From NCBI GenBank assembly GCA_003649445.1, contig QMRV01000091.1:1-6965 (forward strand): a stretch of 6,965 nucleotides of DNA, written 5' to 3'. The stretch is from Thermoprotei archaeon (lineage in GTDB: Archaea; Thermoproteota; Thermoprotei; Thermofilales; B15-G2). Made by a program: the position numbers and the translations under genes. Below the pieces are notes generated by a model. The model saw only the letters and a program-made list of their open reading frames with translations, was not told the origin of the DNA and made no database searches. Below are positions 6,513-6,965 of this stretch, one piece after another (position 1 is the stretch's first letter; each line of letters starts with the position of its first letter).

Positions 6513-6881
6513 ACATGTACATTGCCATTGAGGATAAAACCACTAAACAGTCTTCCTTAGCAGCAAAACCTAGCAATGGTAAGTGCGAGAGCTGCTCAAA
6601 GGCAAAGCGTCTATAAGGTCTTGGTATGCTAAGTATTTCCCTAAGAAAAAGTTCTCAAAGAAAGCGAAAGAACGTTGAAAAGAATAATCCATGAAGTAGA
6701 AAAGACCAAAAAGAATACTAAAACTGGCGTCACTTATGCATGGCATATCGAGGGCAGAATACGAAGCAGAATTCGTGAAGGAAAAGCCTTAGAAAAATCA
6801 GTAAAAAGCTATGAAACAGTGTTTAAAGGTATAGTTGTAAAGTTAAAGATTAAGAAAGTAAGTGTTAAAGTAAAAGCATAA
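6513..6881 (+). pseudogene. Decayed class I methyltransferase, paralogue of the gene at 2-400
   Basis: Read at fixed register against the left-edge methyltransferase, bases 6676-6762 match 212-298 without a gap, with about 58 of 87 bases identical by my count. The translation from 6700 gives KRPKRILKLASLMHG then ISRAEY, against KRPSRVLKLAALMHG then IPRMEY. Many differences are at third codon positions, so both copies were once under protein selection. In this frame TGA (6676), TAA (6685) and TAG (6697) interrupt; the last two face CAG (Q) and TGG (W) in the intact copy. Upstream, VRELLKGKASI (6583-6615) matches SRALRKEGKALI, and frame 6513 gives LPLRIKPLN against LPFRDSSLD. After about 6780 homology moves to another frame: SYETVFKGIVVKLKIKK (6807-6857) matches QYNVRFKGMLTELVIRK, ending at TAA 6879-6881. 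Frameshifts, stops and a probable deletion near 6550-6580 show it is broken. The 5' limit is uncertain. Confidence 0.75.
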
Positions 6882-6965
6882 AAACATCGTTTAAACAACC
6901 GGATTTAGGAATTGCATTTTCTTGGAATGTTAAAAAGAAGTTGAAGTTTAGACTTATGCTCCATA

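Noticed and set aside
6675..6881. 68-codon open frame starting at TTG, lysine- and arginine-rich
   Set aside because: Its first half is an out-of-frame reading of the methyltransferase pseudogene; only its end is the true old frame. Not a gene.
6869..6965. Frame open to the right edge containing DLGIAFSW and a lysine-rich run
   Set aside because: No good start, only about 32 codons visible, and no reliable family match; it could be the edge of another gene or more decayed DNA.

Overview
The window looks archaeal, most likely from a thermophilic member of the Thermoproteota (crenarchaeal side). Three things suggest this. There is an HTH_10 (bacterio-opsin-activator type) regulator, a family known almost only from archaea. 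Ribosome-binding sites read GGAGGTG, and several starts are GTG or TTG. Arginine codons are nearly all AGA/AGG, with much ATA for isoleucine, in AT-rich DNA. The species cannot be named from this sequence.

Layout. At the left edge, on the plus strand, is the C-terminal 132 residues of a class I SAM-dependent methyltransferase (2-400). It converges on a four-gene minus-strand cluster, read from right to left: an EPSP-synthase family protein (aroA, 3920-5266), a TAXI-family TRAP substrate receptor (2911-3915), a small membrane-anchored DUF1850 protein (2380-2898) and a fused 4TM/12TM TRAP permease (459-2375). The genes are 4, 12 and 4 bases apart, and two have strong ribosome-binding sites inside the end of the gene before them, so this is almost certainly one operon. 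A 99-base divergent promoter region separates aroA from a plus-strand HTH_10 regulator (5366-6004).

The last kilobase has no intact gene. About 500 bases (6005-6512) look non-coding or decayed. After them, roughly 6513-6881 holds a methyltransferase pseudogene. Its remains lie in different reading frames and carry TGA, TAA and TAG within eight codons, but they align with the methyltransferase at the left edge. The 68-codon open frame over this stretch (6675-6881) is a by-product of the decay.

How the genes may work together. TAXI receptor, DUF1850 protein and fused permease are the usual parts of a TRAP-TAXI secondary transporter for an organic acid. Its co-transcription with a shikimate-pathway type carboxyvinyltransferase is the notable feature. 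It may mean that the imported compound is linked to aromatic or enolpyruvyl metabolism, or only that the genes share expression. The divergent HTH_10 protein is a candidate regulator. I see no CRISPR array, tRNA, rRNA, intact mobile element or clearly new defence-type system here.
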